Origin: Thermoleophilia bacterium
Lineage (GTDB): Bacteria; Actinomycetota; Thermoleophilia; Gaiellales; SKUG01
DNA: 14,790 nucleotides
Assembly (NCBI GenBank): GCA_025964455.1
Contig: JAOPYU010000089.1
Location: 1 to 14,790, forward strand
Direction of reading: 5' to 3'
The notes beneath the pieces are model-generated. The model was not told where the DNA came from and searched no databases. It worked only from the letters and a program-made list of their open reading frames with translations. Both the position numbers and the translations under genes were made by a program. Shown piece by piece: positions 13,895 to 14,790 of the stretch; the stretch's first letter is position 1, and every line of letters starts with the position of its first letter.

Positions 13895-13900
13895 TAATAT
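13895..13900 (+). promoter_or_regulatory. Candidate -10 element (TAATAT) for sucC
   Basis: TAATAT is a strikingly AT-rich hexamer in a GC-rich gap and closely matches TATAAT/TANNNT. The only -35-like TTGCCA (13877-13882) has a 12-nt spacer, too short for a standard promoter. Initiation near 13907 would leave a leader of about 70 nt. Confidence 0.5.
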
Positions 13901-13975
13901 CGGCGCGAACCAGCAACGAGCCTGCGCCGACGCGTCACGCGCCGGAGCGACTCCATCCCCAGGGGCCCCATCCGC

Positions 13976-14790
13976 ATGGATCTCTACGAACACCAGGGCA
14001 AGGAGCTCTTCGCCCGCCACGGCGTGAACGTCAGCGCCGGCAAGGTCGCGTACACGCCCGAGGAAGCCGAAGCCGCAGCACGCGAGCTCGGTGGCCAGGT
14101 CGTCGTGAAGGCGCAGGTCCTCATGGGTGGCCGCGGCAAGGCCGGCGGCATCAAGCTCGCCAACGATCCCGCGGAGGCGAAGGCCAAGGCCGAGGACATC
14201 ATCGGCCTCGACATCAAGGGCCACGTCGTGCGTCGGCTCTGGATCGAGGACGCGAGCGACATCGATCGGGAGTACTACTTCTCGATCAACTTCGACCGCA
14301 CCGAGAAGGCAGTCCTGCTCATGCTCTCCACCGAAGGAGGCATGGACATCGAGGAAGTCGCGGAAAAGACCCCCGAGAAGCTGGCCACGATGCACATCGA
14401 CCCGGTCTGGGGCCTGCGCGCGTTCGAGGCGCGACAGCTCGCATTCCGCGCGAACATCGACGCGGACGTGCGCAACAAGGTCGTCGCGATGATGCTGCAG
14501 CTCTACGATGCATTCATCAAGGAAGACGCGATGCTGGTGGAGGTCAACCCGCTGCTCATCACCCCGACGGGTGAGGTCAAGGCGCTCGACTCCAAGTTCT
14601 CCGTCGACGACAACGCGCTGTTCCGCCACCCCGACGTCGCCGCGATGCGCGACGTGCACGCGCAGGATCCGCAGGAGCTTATGGCGCACGAGATGGGCGT
14701 CACGTACGTCAAGCTCGACGGCGTGGTCGGCATCCTCGGCAACTGCGCGGGCCTGGTGATGAGCACCCTCGTCGTGATCCAGCAGGCTTG
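13976..14790 (+). CDS. sucC: Succinyl-CoA synthetase (ADP-forming) beta subunit, 3'-truncated by the window
   Basis: The beta chain of succinate-CoA ligase performs the substrate-level phosphorylation step of the TCA cycle together with the alpha chain (SucD), normally encoded directly downstream and here outside the window. About 271 of the usual ~390 residues are present. The start MDLYEHQGKELFARHGV is diagnostic, followed by the ATP-grasp nucleotide site VVVKAQVLMGGRGKAGGIKL (~43-62), the EVNPLLI metal-binding motif and the LDSKFSVDDNALFRH segment. Near the edge, YVKLDGVVGILGNCAGL carries Cys where most homologues have Gly (GNGAGL). The ATG at 13976 is fixed by homology; an AGGGG stretch lies 10 nt upstream. 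The gene has its own promoter candidate and lies behind a strong hairpin, so it is probably not cotranscribed with fliD. Confidence 0.95.
   Translation, partial: MDLYEHQGKELFARHGVNVSAGKVAYTPEEAEAAARELGGQVVVKAQVLMGGRGKAGGIKLANDPAEAKAKAEDIIGLDIKGHVVRRLWIEDASDIDREYYFSINFDRTEKAVLLMLSTEGGMDIEEVAEKTPEKLATMHIDPVWGLRAFEARQLAFRANIDADVRNKVVAMMLQLYDAFIKEDAMLVEVNPLLITPTGEVKALDSKFSVDDNALFRHPDVAAMRDVHAQDPQELMAHEMGVTYVKLDGVVGILGNCAGLVMSTLVVIQQA

Noticed and set aside
1..14790. CRISPR array, tRNA or rRNA genes, insertion sequences
   Set aside because: No short direct repeats with unique spacers, no tRNA cloverleaf or rRNA signature, and no transposase motif or terminal inverted repeats were seen; the long repeats are all in-frame coding units.

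Overview
The window is high-GC DNA (roughly 70 % by eye) with strong G/C bias at third codon positions. Actinobacterial-type gene content (biotin carboxylase-BCCP fusion, EgtC/YafJ-like amidotransferase, start codons that look leaderless), a flagellar cap protein, and a giant secreted protein with Cys-rich repeats together suggest a motile actinobacterium. A deep-branching class such as Thermoleophilia (Solirubrobacterales-like) fits best, but that placement is an inference and not proven by the window.

Layout. (1) Bases 1-813 (+) carry the 3' part of an exodeoxyribonuclease III gene, converging with a class II glutamine amidotransferase gene (820-1671, -). (2) At 1786-2913 (-) lies a secreted protein resembling the LolA/RseB and DUF4367 type. 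It is divergent, across 84 bp, from a 597-aa acyl-CoA carboxylase alpha chain (2998-4791, +). (3) The largest gene, 4814-10918 (-), encodes a 2034-aa exported M6-type (immune inhibitor A-like) metalloprotease. Two Ig-like domains follow the catalytic domain, then ten tandem ~106-residue repeats with four cysteines each, then two more Ig-like domains. (4) A 323-bp, hairpin-rich intergenic region (10919-11241) separates it from the divergent fliD gene (11242-13044, +), the flagellar filament cap. (5) Next come a gene for an unrecognised 211-aa low-complexity protein with a perfect leucine heptad helix (13180-13815, +), a terminator-like hairpin, and the start of sucC (13976 to the window edge, +).

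How the genes relate. The housekeeping genes (xth, carboxylase, sucC) show no shared pathway. The most coherent theme is the cell surface: a giant repeat metalloprotease and the filament cap share one intergenic region, with an alternative-sigma (FliA-like) promoter candidate in front of fliD and a weaker mirror-image candidate in front of the protease. If real, the protease may belong to the motility/surface regulon. The small heptad protein downstream of fliD, where fliS often sits, is the least explained gene.

The best candidates for something new are the 4-Cys repeat array on an M6 protease, the structured intergenic region with its 16-bp perfect palindrome, and the disordered heptad protein.
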